This document shows, piece after piece, positions 54,296 through 63,748 of a stretch of 64,000 nucleotides of DNA; within the stretch, counting starts at the first letter, position 1; the number at the start of each line of letters is the position of its first letter. The notes beneath the pieces are model-generated. The model was not told the DNA's origin and did not search any database. It saw only the letters and a program-made list of their open reading frames with translations. The DNA comes from Hyphomicrobium sp. CS1GBMeth3 (lineage in GTDB: Bacteria; Pseudomonadota; Alphaproteobacteria; Rhizobiales; Hyphomicrobiaceae), in NCBI RefSeq assembly GCF_900117455.1, contig NZ_FPHO01000002.1, positions 868,001-932,000 of the forward strand, given 5' to 3'. The position numbers and the translations under genes are program-made.

Positions 54296-56251
54296 TCACC
54301 GCAAATCGGGCGGAGTGGCTTCGGACTTGAGAGATGCGAGCGCTTCGTCCAGCGACGTCACCGTCTGCTCCTGCGAGCCGAGGCGGCGGATGGAGACTTT
54401 GCGCTCCTCCGCCTCGCGCTTGCCGACGACGAGGATGACCGGGACCTTGGCGAGTGAGTGCTCGCGGACCTTGAGGTTGATCTTCTCGTTCCTGAGATCG
54501 CTCTCGATACGCAGGCCCGCCGCCTTCGCCTTCTCCACCACTTCCAAAGCGTAATCGTTGGCATCCGAGACGATCGGCGCGACGACGACCTGTAGCGGCG
54601 CAAGCCACAGCGGGAAGTGGCCGGCGTAGTTCTCGATCAGGATGCCCGTGAAGCGCTCCAACGAGCCAAACATGGCACGGTGGATCATCACCGGCGTCTT
54701 CTTCTGCGAATGCTCGTCGATGTAGAACGCGCCGAGGCGACCCGCGAGGTTGAAGTCTACCTGCGTCGTGCCGCACTGCCATTCGCGGCCGATGGCGTCC
54801 TTCAGCACGTACTCGAGCTTGGGGCCGTAGAAGGCGCCTTCGCCCGGCTGCAGCGCCGTCTTGATGCGGCCGTTCGAGCGCTTCGTCACCTCGTCGAGCA
54901 CGTCGGAGAGCGCCTTCTCGGCCTTGTCCCACAGCTCGTCCGCGCCGACGCGCTTTTCGGGGCGCGTCGAGAGCTTGATGAAGATGTCCTCGAAACCGAA
55001 GTCCTTGTAGATCTCGAGCATCAGATCGTTGATCTTGAGGCATTCCTCCATGATCTGATCTTCGGTGATGAAGATGTGCGCGTCGTCCTGCGTGAAGTGG
55101 CGCACGCGCAGCATGCCGTGCAGCGCACCCGACGGCTCGTAGCGGTGCACTTTGCCGAACTCGGCGATCTTGAGCGGCAGATCGCGGTAGCTCTTGAGGC
55201 CGTGCTTGAAGATCTGCACGTGGCCGGGGCAGTTCATGGGCTTGCAGCAGAACACGCGCTCATCGGGGAGCGTCGTCGTAAACATGTTCTCTCCGTAGTT
55301 CTCCCAGTGGCCGGAGAGCTCCCAGAAATGCTTTTCCATCATGTCGGGAGAGTTGACCTCCTCGTAGCCGGCGCGCTGTTGCGCGCGGCGCATGTAGGCG
55401 ATCAGCGTCTGGAAGAGCGTCCATCCTTTTGGGTGCCAGAAGACGGAGCCCGGTGCCTCCTCCTGGAAATGGAACAGGTCCATCTCGCGACCGAGCTTAC
55501 GGTGGTCGCGCTTCTCGGCTTCCTCCAGTCGATGCAGGTAGTCCTTGAGCTCGTCCTCCGTCGCGAAGGCCGTGCCATAGATGCGCTGAAGCTGCGGATT
55601 GTTGGCGTCGCCGCGCCAGTAGGCGCCCGCGAACTTCATCAGCTTGAAGGCCTTGCCGATCTGGCCGACGGACGTCATGTGCGGGCCGCGGCAGAGATCG
55701 AGCCACGTGCCCTGCTTGTAGATCTTGATCTCTTGATCCCCGGGGATCGCGTCGACCAGCTCGACCTTGAACAGCTCGCCCTTGTCGCGGAAAAACGTCT
55801 TCGCCTCGTCGCGGCTCCACACCTCTTTCGTGAAGGGTGCGTTGCGGGCGATGATCTCCGACATCTTCTTTTCGATCTTCGGAATGTCTTCCGGCTCGAA
55901 CGGCTGCTGCTTGGCGAAGTCGTAGAAGAAGCCGTTCTCGATCACCGGGCCGATCGTGACCTGCGTGCCGGGCCACAGCTCCTGCACGGCTTCGGCCATG
56001 ACGTGCGCGGCGTCGTGGCGGATCAGCTCGAGCGCCTCCGGGTCCGTGCGCGACACGAACTTGATCGAAGCGTCTTTCGTGATGGCGTCGGAAAGGTCGG
56101 CCAGCGCGCCGTCGAGGCTCATGGCCACCGTGCGCTTGGCGAGTGACGGGGAGATCGACTTGGCGATCTCGAGACCCGTCGTTCCCGCGGCGACCTTGCG
56201 GCTCTTGCCGTCCGGGAACGTGATCGTGACTTCGGAACCTGCGTCCGACAT
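54296..56251 (-). CDS. thrS: threonyl-tRNA synthetase
   Basis: 651 aa class II synthetase. N-terminal TGS domain ([17 protein letters not shown]), editing domain with [11 protein letters not shown], catalytic core with motif 2 ([27 protein letters not shown]), Zn ligands in [18 protein letters not shown] and motif 3 ([14 protein letters not shown]), then the anticodon-binding domain ([23 protein letters not shown]). Full length and intact. Charges tRNA-Thr. Confidence 0.96.
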   Translation of the reverse strand: MSDAGSEVTITFPDGKSRKVAAGTTGLEIAKSISPSLAKRTVAMSLDGALADLSDAITKDASIKFVSRTDPEALELIRHDAAHVMAEAVQELWPGTQVTIGPVIENGFFYDFAKQQPFEPEDIPKIEKKMSEIIARNAPFTKEVWSRDEAKTFFRDKGELFKVELVDAIPGDQEIKIYKQGTWLDLCRGPHMTSVGQIGKAFKLMKFAGAYWRGDANNPQLQRIYGTAFATEDELKDYLHRLEEAEKRDHRKLGREMDLFHFQEEAPGSVFWHPKGWTLFQTLIAYMRRAQQRAGYEEVNSPDMMEKHFWELSGHWENYGENMFTTTLPDERVFCCKPMNCPGHVQIFKHGLKSYRDLPLKIAEFGKVHRYEPSGALHGMLRVRHFTQDDAHIFITEDQIMEECLKINDLMLEIYKDFGFEDIFIKLSTRPEKRVGADELWDKAEKALSDVLDEVTKRSNGRIKTALQPGEGAFYGPKLEYVLKDAIGREWQCGTTQVDFNLAGRLGAFYIDEHSQKKTPVMIHRAMFGSLERFTGILIENYAGHFPLWLAPLQVVVAPIVSDANDYALEVVEKAKAAGLRIESDLRNEKINLKVREHSLAKVPVILVVGKREAEERKVSIRRLGSQEQTVTSLDEALASLKSEATPPDLR

Positions 56252-56415
56252 AGCGTCTCTCCTCTCACTCGCGGCATACCAATCCGCGTAAGACAGGCGC
56301 TTAAATCGGGGGACTTCGGCGCAAAGTCAAGCGAAACGCGGGAAACGCAGCGCCGCACGTTGCTAACGCCTTGACTTGGTTTCCGACTCGGCAACCTTCT
56401 GATTGCGGAGGATTT

Positions 56416-57426
56416 ATGCACCCTAAGCACAACCCCAACTTATTTCCTGTCCGAAACGTGCGGCGCGCTTTTGGCCGGCTGGCGGCAGTCGCCGCAGTTT
56501 GTCTGCCTGCTTCGGCGTGGGCCCAGCCCGGCTCGCCAGCCGGCGTTTATGTCGAGTTGGAAGCGCAGGCCGTGTTTGGCGCGTCCGATTTCGAAGTCGG
56601 CTATCGGCCTTCGGAATTCGATCCCGGCGTGGGGTCCCCGGTTGATCTCGACGACGGCGACGGCTGGGGCGGCGCGTTCACGTTAGGCTACACGTGGCAG
56701 AACGGCTGGAAGGCCGCCGTGCGCTATCGGCGTTTCGACGCGGACGATAGCGGCGGCCCCATCTCGCCGGGTCTCATCGCTTTCTTACCGGGCGTGCCCC
56801 TCGCTCCAGACGTCCCGAGCGGTGTCCCTTTCCCCTTTGCGGACGTGCATACGAAAGTCGATTCCGAAACGACCTTTGTCGACTTCGAGGTGGGCAAGGA
56901 CGTCACTTTCGCCGGCGGCCAGCTTCACCTGTTCGGCGGGCTCACGTACGCATCGATTGAACGGGACATTGCCCTTATCGAACCTGGCTGCGGCTGTCCG
57001 CCCCTGGCGCTCCTGATGGCCAATGACTTCCATGGCCTTGGCCCCAAGATCGGCGTGCGCGGCAGCGTTCCGTTGAGTGGCGGCGTGAACCTCGTCGGCG
57101 GCACCTCGGTTGCGCTTCTGTTTGGCTCCGCGAAGTTCGCAAGCCACATCAACGATCCGTTTGTGCCGTCGTACTTCAAAGCGGAAGACGACCGTGCCGT
57201 GGCCGCGATCAACGGCGAAGCCGGGTTGGCATTCGCCGTCGGGCCAGGCGCGCTTACGATCGGCTATCGCATCGATGCGATGCTCGATGCCCTCGACACC
57301 GATCAGCGCGTCTCGGACGTGTTTAGCGAGTTTGGGTTCCCGCAGATCGGCGACAAGGACACCGATTTCGTCGCGCACGGACCGTTCGCCCGGTTCGCCA
57401 TTCCACTGGCAGCCGTTGCCAACTGA
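56416..57426 (+). CDS. outer-membrane beta-barrel protein (Lpg1974/MOMP-like)
   Basis: 336 aa from the ATG at 56416 (GGAGG upstream). Signal peptide ending in SAWAQ. GVYVELEAQAVFGASDFE, GWGGAFTLGYTWQNGWKAAVRYRRFD, FVDFEVGKDVTFAGGQLHLFGGLTYASIERD, LGPKIGVRGSVPLSGGVNLVGGTSVALLFGSAKFAS and a final FARFAIPL strand give the alternating pattern of a barrel; the layout recalls the Legionella Lpg1974 MOMP-like family. Role unknown. Confidence 0.75.
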   Translation: MHPKHNPNLFPVRNVRRAFGRLAAVAAVCLPASAWAQPGSPAGVYVELEAQAVFGASDFEVGYRPSEFDPGVGSPVDLDDGDGWGGAFTLGYTWQNGWKAAVRYRRFDADDSGGPISPGLIAFLPGVPLAPDVPSGVPFPFADVHTKVDSETTFVDFEVGKDVTFAGGQLHLFGGLTYASIERDIALIEPGCGCPPLALLMANDFHGLGPKIGVRGSVPLSGGVNLVGGTSVALLFGSAKFASHINDPFVPSYFKAEDDRAVAAINGEAGLAFAVGPGALTIGYRIDAMLDALDTDQRVSDVFSEFGFPQIGDKDTDFVAHGPFARFAIPLAAVAN

Positions 57427-57434
57427 CGTTTCGA

Positions 57435-57713
57435 TCAGTTGAAGAGCGACGAGAAAAAGTCCGCGATGGCGCCGAAGATGCCGAGGATGACCTCGGTGAT
57501 GGCCTCGAAGATCGTCTGAAACGTCTCGGAGACGCTGCTGCCGGCCACGAGCACTACGGCCGTGCCCGAACTGATCAACGCCGAATTGACGGCGTCGAAT
57601 ACCGCCATCCAAAGAGCGATAAAGAACACGATGCCCAGAAGCGCGGCGCCGACTGTCCGGCGGAGAAAACGCATCAGCGGCGATCTGTCGTTCGTATCGG
57701 AAGGTGTCGTCAT
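57435..57713 (-). CDS. small membrane protein of unknown function
   Basis: 92 aa, AGGAGCG upstream. One clear helix (VGAALLGIVFFIALWMAVF), then a Ser/Val-rich stretch and an amphipathic Phe/Ile-rich end (TFQTIFEAITEVILGIFGAIADFFSSLF). Convergent with the barrel gene; the two stops are 9 bp apart within a 6-bp dyad. Confidence 0.68.
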   Translation of the reverse strand: MTTPSDTNDRSPLMRFLRRTVGAALLGIVFFIALWMAVFDAVNSALISSGTAVVLVAGSSVSETFQTIFEAITEVILGIFGAIADFFSSLFN

Positions 57714-57847
57714 TGCTTCGCTCCTCGAGAGCTGTCCCGGTCCTTATAGCTTGGACGTCGCCGAGACGGCGCGATGTGCCGCGCGGAACAGATGGAAGTC
57801 GGTTGATGCCCGCCCGCTTCTCGCTGATCCGCGCGGGTGCGTGCACA

Positions 57848-58156
57848 TCAGAGCGAAGATTTAGGAGTTGAGCTTTGGCAGACGTGACGCCAGCGGCCAT
57901 AGCGCCAAGGAGCCAAGGGGTGATGCTCGTGGCGGATGTCGGGCGGCGGATCATAGCCCGCACTGCCCCACGGATGGCATCGTGACAGCCGCGACAGCGT
58001 CAGCCACAGGCCGCGCCAGGGGCCGTTCCGGTCTATGGCTTCGAGGGCGTATTCCGAACAGGTCGGCAGGTGCCTGCACTCGAGGCCCATGAGCGGCTTT
58101 AACGTCCAGCGGTATGCGTGGATGGGCGCTTTGACTATGGCTGCAATCCAGCCCAT
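57848..58156 (-). CDS. yidD: membrane protein insertion efficiency factor YidD
   Basis: 102 aa from the ATG complementary to 58154-58156 (GGGAGAG upstream). The YidD core is complete: VKAPIHAYRWTLKPLMGLECRHLPTCSEYALEAIDRNG and LSRLSRCHPWGSAGYDPPPD with three Cys. Helps YidC insertion. A His/Arg/Trp-rich tail follows. It trails the scaffold gene by 22 bp and is probably co-transcribed with it, a usual Rhizobiales pair. Confidence 0.9.
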   Translation of the reverse strand: MGWIAAIVKAPIHAYRWTLKPLMGLECRHLPTCSEYALEAIDRNGPWRGLWLTLSRLSRCHPWGSAGYDPPPDIRHEHHPLAPWRYGRWRHVCQSSTPKSSL

Positions 58157-58178
58157 TGGCGCCTCTCTCTCCCTGCGC

Positions 58179-58640
58179 TCAGGCGCCGGCGGCCGCATGC
58201 GGGGCCTCAGCGGCCTTGGCGGCATCGAGAGCCCGCTCGACCGCGTCGAAGACCAACAGCGTCGAGGCATGGCGGTGCGGATAATCCCGAACCGGCTCAA
58301 GCAGGCCGAGATCGACCCAGCGCCCTTCGGGCGGCGGGCCCTTCTCCTTCAACATGCGCCGCATGGTGGCCGCGACGGCACGGAACTCCCCCTCGGGCGT
58401 GCCCACGATCTCGCGACCGACGATGGCCGCCGAAGCCTGCCCCAGAAGACATGCCTTCACCGCCTGGCCGAAGTCCGCGATACGGTCGCCGTCGAGTTTG
58501 ATATCAACCTCAACGGTGGAGCCACAGAGCTTCGAATGGGCCCGGGCCGAGCCGTCAGGGCGCTCGAGACGGTCGGAATGCGGGATCGCCGCCGCCAACT
58601 CGAATATTCTCTGGTTATAGATGTCGTCGAGATCCGTCAT
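58179..58640 (-). CDS. IscU/NifU-like iron-sulfur scaffold protein
   Basis: 153 aa from the ATG complementary to 58638-58640. YNQRIFELAAAIPHSDRLERPDGSA opens the NifU N-domain; candidate ligand Cys residues are in SKLCGSTVEVDI and KACLLGQASAAIVG. The third canonical Cys appears to be missing, as in the short SufU-like proteins of this order. A Glu/Ala-rich C-terminal part carries PHRHASTLLVFDAVERALDAAK. Role in Fe-S assembly inferred. Confidence 0.82.
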   Translation of the reverse strand: MTDLDDIYNQRIFELAAAIPHSDRLERPDGSARAHSKLCGSTVEVDIKLDGDRIADFGQAVKACLLGQASAAIVGREIVGTPEGEFRAVAATMRRMLKEKGPPPEGRWVDLGLLEPVRDYPHRHASTLLVFDAVERALDAAKAAEAPHAAAGA

Positions 58641-58756
58641 GAGCGCGCTTGCCCTCTCCTTCCGGCCGTCCCTGTTGGTCTCTATATAGGGCGTCCGAAC
58701 CAACCATTCGAGTTGCATTTGCCGGACGCATTGTCCCTCAACGCCGCGGGGCCGCC

Positions 58757-59182
58757 ATGACCGACAGCTTTTCCTCAGCCTTTTCGCCCCGCGGCTCCGC
58801 AGCGGAGATCGAGCAGGGGCTGGCCCTTCAACCCAAGTTCGATGCCGACGGCCTGATCGCGGCCATCGTCACCGATGCCGACAGCGGCGCGGTGCTGATG
58901 TTCGCGTGGATGAACGCCGAGGCGCTGCAGCTTTCGATTGATACGGGCGTGGCACACTTTTGGAGCAGGTCGCGCGGCCGGCTTTGGCGCAAGGGCGAGG
59001 AAAGCGGCAACACGCTCTCCATCAAAGAGGCGCGGGTCGACTGCGACCAGGACGCTATCTGGCTCAAGGTGTCGGTCGGCGGAGCGGGCGTTACCTGCCA
59101 CACCGGCGCGAAAAGCTGCTTCTACCGGACGATCACGGTTGGCACCGAGCTGCCGCACACGCTCGAACGAGTCGATCCCTAG
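58757..59182 (+). CDS. hisI: phosphoribosyl-AMP cyclohydrolase
   Basis: 141 aa from the ATG at 58757. [44 protein letters not shown], the Mg/Zn motif [11 protein letters not shown] and [13 protein letters not shown] with the zinc Cys residues are all present. Opens the imidazole-precursor ring in histidine synthesis. It stands alone, as hisI often does in Rhizobiales. Divergent from the scaffold-yidD pair. Confidence 0.94.
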   Translation: MTDSFSSAFSPRGSAAEIEQGLALQPKFDADGLIAAIVTDADSGAVLMFAWMNAEALQLSIDTGVAHFWSRSRGRLWRKGEESGNTLSIKEARVDCDQDAIWLKVSVGGAGVTCHTGAKSCFYRTITVGTELPHTLERVDP

Positions 59183-59437
59183 ACGGACGACACGCAGCCA
59201 GCTCCCTCTTAGGTGCGCGGCTGCAACCAATTCGGCTATCGGAGCGTTGCTTCACAAGCTGCAGTGCAGCAACGATTTTTCAATTTGATCACGTCCTTGG
59301 TAGGGGGGCTTTAATCGGAATCTGCTAGTCTCCAGTTAAGGGTTGAGGGGATCCCGATGCTCGGGTTGCGACGGGTTCCACGCAGGATCGCACCGGCTCA
59401 TCCTCCCGGTCGGGAGGACCGGAAAGTGGAGTCTGTC

Positions 59438-60409
59438 ATGGCCACGACAAATTCCGGAACAGGCAAGATCAAGATCGGACTGGCGCTCGGCGGCGGCGCC
59501 GCCAGAGGGTGGGCTCACATCGGCGTGGTTAGGGCGCTTAATGCGGCCGGCATCTATCCCGACATCATCGCGGGCACGTCCATCGGCGCCGTGGTCGGCG
59601 CATGCGAGGTGGCAGGCCAGCTCGATGACCTTGAAGGTTTCGCACGCGACCTCACCCGGCGGCGCGTTCTTGGCTATCTCGATTTCAATTTGTCCGGCAC
59701 CGGGCTCATCACCGGGCGCCGCCTCGGCGATCGCCTGACGAAGCAGCTTGGTGATACTCGCATCGAGGATTTGTCGCGGCGCTTCACGGCGGTGGCGACC
59801 GAGATCGGCACCGGCCACGAGGTGTGGCTGTCGCGCGGCAACCTCGTCGATGCGGTGCGTGCCTCCTATGCCCTGCCGGGCGTGTTTCGGCCAATCAAGG
59901 TCGATGGTCGCTGGCTGTTCGACGGTGCGCTCGTCAATCCGATCCCGGTCTCGGTGTGCAGGGCGCTCGGCGCGCGCTACGTGATCGCTGTCAACCTCAA
60001 CATCGACATCTCGAACCGGGGCACGATTTCCAACATCAGCCCGATGCCGAGCACCGACCACGACATGGACGAGACGCCGCCGGTCACTGGCAAGAACGGC
60101 ATCGCCGTGCGCCGGCTCCTGCAGCGGCAGATACTCGGGCGCGGCGAGGACGTGCCGGGCATCTCCACGGTGATGGTTGACGCGTTCAACATCGTGCAGG
60201 ATCGAATCGCGCGCTCGCGGCTTGCGGGCGATCCGCCGGACTCCATGATCAGCCCGCGGCTGCACGGCATCGGCTTGTTCGATTTCCATCGCGCGGACGA
60301 GTTGATCGCACGTGGCGAAGCAGCGGCGAGGCGCGAAATCGAGGATCTCATGCGCGAGCTCGACGGGCGCTATCATATCGAGAGCCGCAGCCAGACGATG
60401 GCGCCCTAA
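59438..60409 (+). CDS. patatin-like phospholipase
   Basis: 323 aa from the ATG at 59438 (GGAG upstream). Oxyanion loop GLALGGGAARGWAHIG, nucleophile Ser in IAGTSIGAVVG, Asp in WLFDGALVNPIP; the Ser-Asp dyad is complete. No signal peptide or membrane anchor. Related to RssA-type enzymes, whose lipid substrates are mostly undefined. Followed by a bidirectional terminator. Confidence 0.9.
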   Translation: MATTNSGTGKIKIGLALGGGAARGWAHIGVVRALNAAGIYPDIIAGTSIGAVVGACEVAGQLDDLEGFARDLTRRRVLGYLDFNLSGTGLITGRRLGDRLTKQLGDTRIEDLSRRFTAVATEIGTGHEVWLSRGNLVDAVRASYALPGVFRPIKVDGRWLFDGALVNPIPVSVCRALGARYVIAVNLNIDISNRGTISNISPMPSTDHDMDETPPVTGKNGIAVRRLLQRQILGRGEDVPGISTVMVDAFNIVQDRIARSRLAGDPPDSMISPRLHGIGLFDFHRADELIARGEAAARREIEDLMRELDGRYHIESRSQTMAP

Positions 60410-60453
60410 GTCCTCAGCACGGCGGTAAAGACCAAAGTCTCGAGTGAAAAAAT

Positions 60454-60487
60454 AACGGCGCGCCTGAAGGCACGCCGTTTGCATTTT
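60454..60487. terminator. bidirectional terminator between patatin and CBS genes
   Basis: Stem of 11 pairs with one mismatch (arms 60454-60464 and 60469-60479), loop TGAA, followed by TTTGCATTTTT on the + strand and by a TTATTTTTT run on the - strand. It sits between two convergent genes and can end both. Confidence 0.8.
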
Positions 60488-60503
60488 TCTTTGCTGCCAA
60501 CCC

Positions 60504-60935
60504 TCAGCCAGTGGCGAGGTAGTTGCGCATGGCCGAAACCTCCATCTGGACCTCGGCAAGGTGATACTTGACGACGTCACCGATCGAGATGATGCCGACC
60601 AGGGCATCGTCCTCGATGACGGGAAGATGACGGAAACGACCCTTGGTCATCGTCTCCATCAGCTCGTCGAGCTCACTGGTCTCCTGGCAGGAGATGACGC
60701 CGCGCGTCATGACCTCGGACACCATCATGCTCAGGGCCTGAGCGCCGTGCTCGGACGTGGCGCGAATAATGTCCCGCTCCGAAATGATGCCGGCAACGTG
60801 GCCGTTTTCGCCTACAACGACAACTGCACCAATTTTCTTGGGAGCGAGTTTCTTTACGACATCGAGAAGAGTGGCATTCGGCCTTACGGTCGAAACTGCG
60901 CGTCCTTTCGATTTCAATATCGATCCGACGTTCAT
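60504..60935 (-). CDS. CBS-domain pair protein
   Basis: 143 aa from the ATG complementary to 60933-60935 with GGGAGG upstream. Two CBS motifs (GAVVVVGENGHVAGIISERDIIRA and RFRHLPVIEDDALVGIISIGDVVKYHL) form a Bateman module, which in relatives binds adenosyl ligands. Stand-alone sensors of this type are common in alphaproteobacteria; the partner is unknown. Confidence 0.9.
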   Translation of the reverse strand: MNVGSILKSKGRAVSTVRPNATLLDVVKKLAPKKIGAVVVVGENGHVAGIISERDIIRATSEHGAQALSMMVSEVMTRGVISCQETSELDELMETMTKGRFRHLPVIEDDALVGIISIGDVVKYHLAEVQMEVSAMRNYLATG

Positions 60936-61126
60936 GAAGTATCCTCCCGCCCGCCTTTGCTCGAATGCATCCCGGCGTAACTCCAAGCGCTCCGAGCGGG
61001 CAGACATTTGTTATGTTTTTTGCCTCACCAGTCGTGTTGCCGCACAAACGCCAGCATGCAACTTCCGCATACCTAGTTTGCACTTTGGAACAAGAGTGAT
61101 GCAAACACGTAAGCGGCGCAAGAGTT

Positions 61127-61867
61127 TCAATCTACGTTTGGTTGCGTATATCCCTCGGCGGGCGCGGCTTTGTCGAAAAGACCGTAAGTAATTAATCCCA
61201 TCACGTAACCGCCCAGATGGGCTTCCCACGCAATTCCCCCCGAATTTTGTGCAACGCCAAAACCTATCATGGCGAGTACATTTATGAGGACGAGAATCGC
61301 ACTCGCGACAAGGATCCGCCGATCCGTCAAAGCTTCCCGAAGCGACATCACGCGCACGCTGCGGGGCGCCTCGCGCAAACGACGAAAACCGCCTGAATCC
61401 ACGGCCGGAAATAGAATCCTGAGCACGCCGCCCATGAGACCGAAGATGGCGCCGGAGGCACCAATCATCGGCTGCAACAAGCCGACGTTCGCGATGTAGA
61501 ACGCGCCCGCTCCAGCCAGCCCGCAGACAGTAAAGAAAAGGAAGAAGCGCACGGCTCCCATGCGCTCGGCTATCGCACCGCCGAAGGCGAGCAGCCAAGC
61601 CGCGTTAAGCCCCAAGTGCAGCCAGTCGCCGTGCAAAAGCATGTGGGTAAAGGGAGACGTATAAAGTGCGGGCTCGCCTCCCGGGAGCTCGTTTCCCAAG
61701 GGGCCATAGCGGCCGGGGATGAATGCACCCGCGAGCACAAGCCACAAATCGTCGTCCGTAGGCAGGACGTTGCGCACGACATGCACCAGCACCAGTACGG
61801 CAAGCAGGACGAGCACCGGCCTCGGTACGTTGAAGATGGGCTCTCGGGGGGGCGCCGTCGGATACAC
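61127..61867 (-). CDS. rhomboid-family intramembrane protease
   Basis: 246 aa starting at GTG (GGAGACGAGC upstream). Six membrane helices. HLGLNAAWLLAFG holds the oxyanion His and Asn, GASGAIFGLMGG the nucleophile Ser, and IAWEAHLGGYVMGL the catalytic His: a complete Ser-His dyad. Cuts within membrane helices; substrates unknown. Located by itself with a short leader. Confidence 0.92.
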   Translation of the reverse strand: MYPTAPPREPIFNVPRPVLVLLAVLVLVHVVRNVLPTDDDLWLVLAGAFIPGRYGPLGNELPGGEPALYTSPFTHMLLHGDWLHLGLNAAWLLAFGGAIAERMGAVRFFLFFTVCGLAGAGAFYIANVGLLQPMIGASGAIFGLMGGVLRILFPAVDSGGFRRLREAPRSVRVMSLREALTDRRILVASAILVLINVLAMIGFGVAQNSGGIAWEAHLGGYVMGLITYGLFDKAAPAEGYTQPNVD

Positions 61868-62092
61868 GCTCGTCTCCTCATATGCAGGGGCGAAGCCAGC
61901 CCCACGTTAGTGACGGTCGCGGCGGCGCTCGGCGAATGGTTGCTTTCGTGCATATGGCACGGAAGCTGCTCTTGTCGACGGTAAGGCTCATTCTGAAACG
62001 ATTAGAGCCGGAATTTTAGTGAGCGACCGCTCCTGGACACGACGCCGCAGGTCTGTGGCGCCGGAGGGGTTGCGTGTGCCGAGCGACCCGAG

Positions 62093-62743
62093 ATGAGACA
62101 TCCGTCGACCCAAGCCGTTTATGCGTACTGGAACGAGGTGAGAGGCTCGCGGCGCGCGCCTCGCCGTCTTGAGATCGAGCCCGCCCGGATCAGCGATTTT
62201 CTGCTCGACACCTTCATCCTTGAACGGAGTGGCCCGGCAGACTTCCGCTTCAGGCTGGCAGGCACCCGCCTTTCCAACAGCCTGGGCCTGCAGCTGCGGG
62301 CCCGAGACTTTCTAACCTTCTGGGGTGGCGGCGACCGAGCGCTTCTCGGCCATCACTTGGAAGGGATCGCTGATCTCGGACGGGTTGGCCTCTTCACCGG
62401 GGAGGCCGAGCTCAGCGTGCCAAACCCTGCGTTTCCGGCGGCGCCGGCGCCCTTCGAGTTGATCGTGCTGCCGCTCATCCACACCGGACAGGCGATCGAC
62501 CGCCTGCTCTGTCATTTGGTTGTATTGGAGCCTCATCGCCTTCTCGCCGGGACGACCATTGCGCGCCTGCGGCTCCTGGCGGCTGAGACGGTCTGGCCGG
62601 AGAGTGGCGTCTCCGATCTCGACGCCCTCGCTGAGCGTCAGGCTCCGCTCGGCCCGCATGTGCGCACGGCGCGTATCGTACGGCAGGGCCACCGCCAGTT
62701 CCGGGTCTACGACGGGGGCCTCGGAGCGGCCCAGGGCGAATAG
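62093..62743 (+). CDS. PAS_5 domain protein
   Basis: 216 aa. HPSTQAVYAYWNEVRGSRRAPRRLEIEPARISDFLLDTFILERSG ... FRFRLAGTRLSNSLGLQLRARDFLTFW is the signature of the alphaproteobacterial PAS_5 (PF07310) family, residues ~3-165. The C-terminal ~50 residues (PLGPHVRTARIVRQGHRQFRVYDGG) lack an effector domain. Likely a soluble regulator or partner; no ligand known. Confidence 0.87.
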   Translation: MRHPSTQAVYAYWNEVRGSRRAPRRLEIEPARISDFLLDTFILERSGPADFRFRLAGTRLSNSLGLQLRARDFLTFWGGGDRALLGHHLEGIADLGRVGLFTGEAELSVPNPAFPAAPAPFELIVLPLIHTGQAIDRLLCHLVVLEPHRLLAGTTIARLRLLAAETVWPESGVSDLDALAERQAPLGPHVRTARIVRQGHRQFRVYDGGLGAAQGE

Positions 62744-62977
62744 CAACCGATACCTGTCGCCCGGCGCGAAACCCAGGCCGCCCCTTTGCGCGTTTTCCGG
62801 CATAAGATGCCATGCAACGTCTTGTTTCGACCGCTGGAAAGCGTGCGAGGACGGGTCAGCGGTTAGTCGTTCATTAAGTCTGCTGTTTCATTATGGGACT
62901 GCAAGGCTCGAGAGCCGCTGTAATGGCGCTTCTCGAGGTCGCGAAGGTGTCTGCTTCAGTATGTGCGGATTAAAGCA

Positions 62978-63610
62978 ATGTCGTCCACCTCAGCAGCCAG
63001 CACCCTGAAGCCGTCGCTGCGGCTTGACACGCGCATCGTCCCCGATCGGCGCCGCCATAAGCGCTACCCGCTCGCCCTCCTCGGCCGCTTCATGCGCGCC
63101 AACAAGCAAGAGTTCCCTTGCCGCCTCAACGATATCTCGGTTGGCGGCGTTTCGCTGATGGCCCCGGTCGAAGTCGACATCGACGAACGCATCGTGGCTT
63201 ATCTGGACGAACTAGGCGGCATTGAGGGCGTCGTGGTGCGGGTGTTCGACGGCGGCTTTGCCATGTCGCTCCGCGTCAGCCAGCACAAGCGCGAGAAGCT
63301 CGCGGCCCAAATCACATGGCTCGTCAACAAGGATGAGCTCGGCAACTCGTTTGGACGTCGCCATCACCGCATCTCGGTTCCTAACAAGACGTCAACGCTG
63401 AGGCTCGCCGACGGCACGACCGTCGACTGCCGCGTGCTCGACGTCTCGCTCTCCGGCGCCTCGATCGGCACCGACGCGCGTCCGCCAATCGGGGAGGAGG
63501 TCATGTTCGGGAAGCTGCGCTGCAAGGTCATGCGCTACCACGACCGCGGCATCGGCGTGCAGTTTCTCGACATCCCCGACCCGGAAGCTTTACGGCGATA
63601 TTTCGGCTGA
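62978..63610 (+). CDS. tandem PilZ-domain protein
   Basis: 210 aa from the ATG at 62978 (a GTG at 62963 is alternative). Two PilZ units can be seen: the first with RRRHKRYPLALLGRF and RLNDISVGGVSL, the second with FGRRHHRISVPNK and RVLDVSLSGASIG. Each keeps the RxxxR and (D/N)xSxxG c-di-GMP contacts, the first best. Cytoplasmic. Probably a c-di-GMP effector; the partner is unknown. Confidence 0.84.
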   Translation: MSSTSAASTLKPSLRLDTRIVPDRRRHKRYPLALLGRFMRANKQEFPCRLNDISVGGVSLMAPVEVDIDERIVAYLDELGGIEGVVVRVFDGGFAMSLRVSQHKREKLAAQITWLVNKDELGNSFGRRHHRISVPNKTSTLRLADGTTVDCRVLDVSLSGASIGTDARPPIGEEVMFGKLRCKVMRYHDRGIGVQFLDIPDPEALRRYFG

Positions 63611-63748
63611 CGGGGCGCGATAAACATGTCCCGTGGGGAATATAAATTTGGCTCAAATTTTGCTCGATTTCTGGCTGCGTACTTCAGACGGCCACGACAA
63701 TTCTGGAGTAATGTAGGCCGTGTGAGAGGGTTCGTTGGGGTAGTGAGT

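Noticed and set aside
54617..56146. 509-codon rightward frame opposite thrS
   Set aside because: It mirrors thrS codons in a high-GC gene; no domain or ribosome-binding site.
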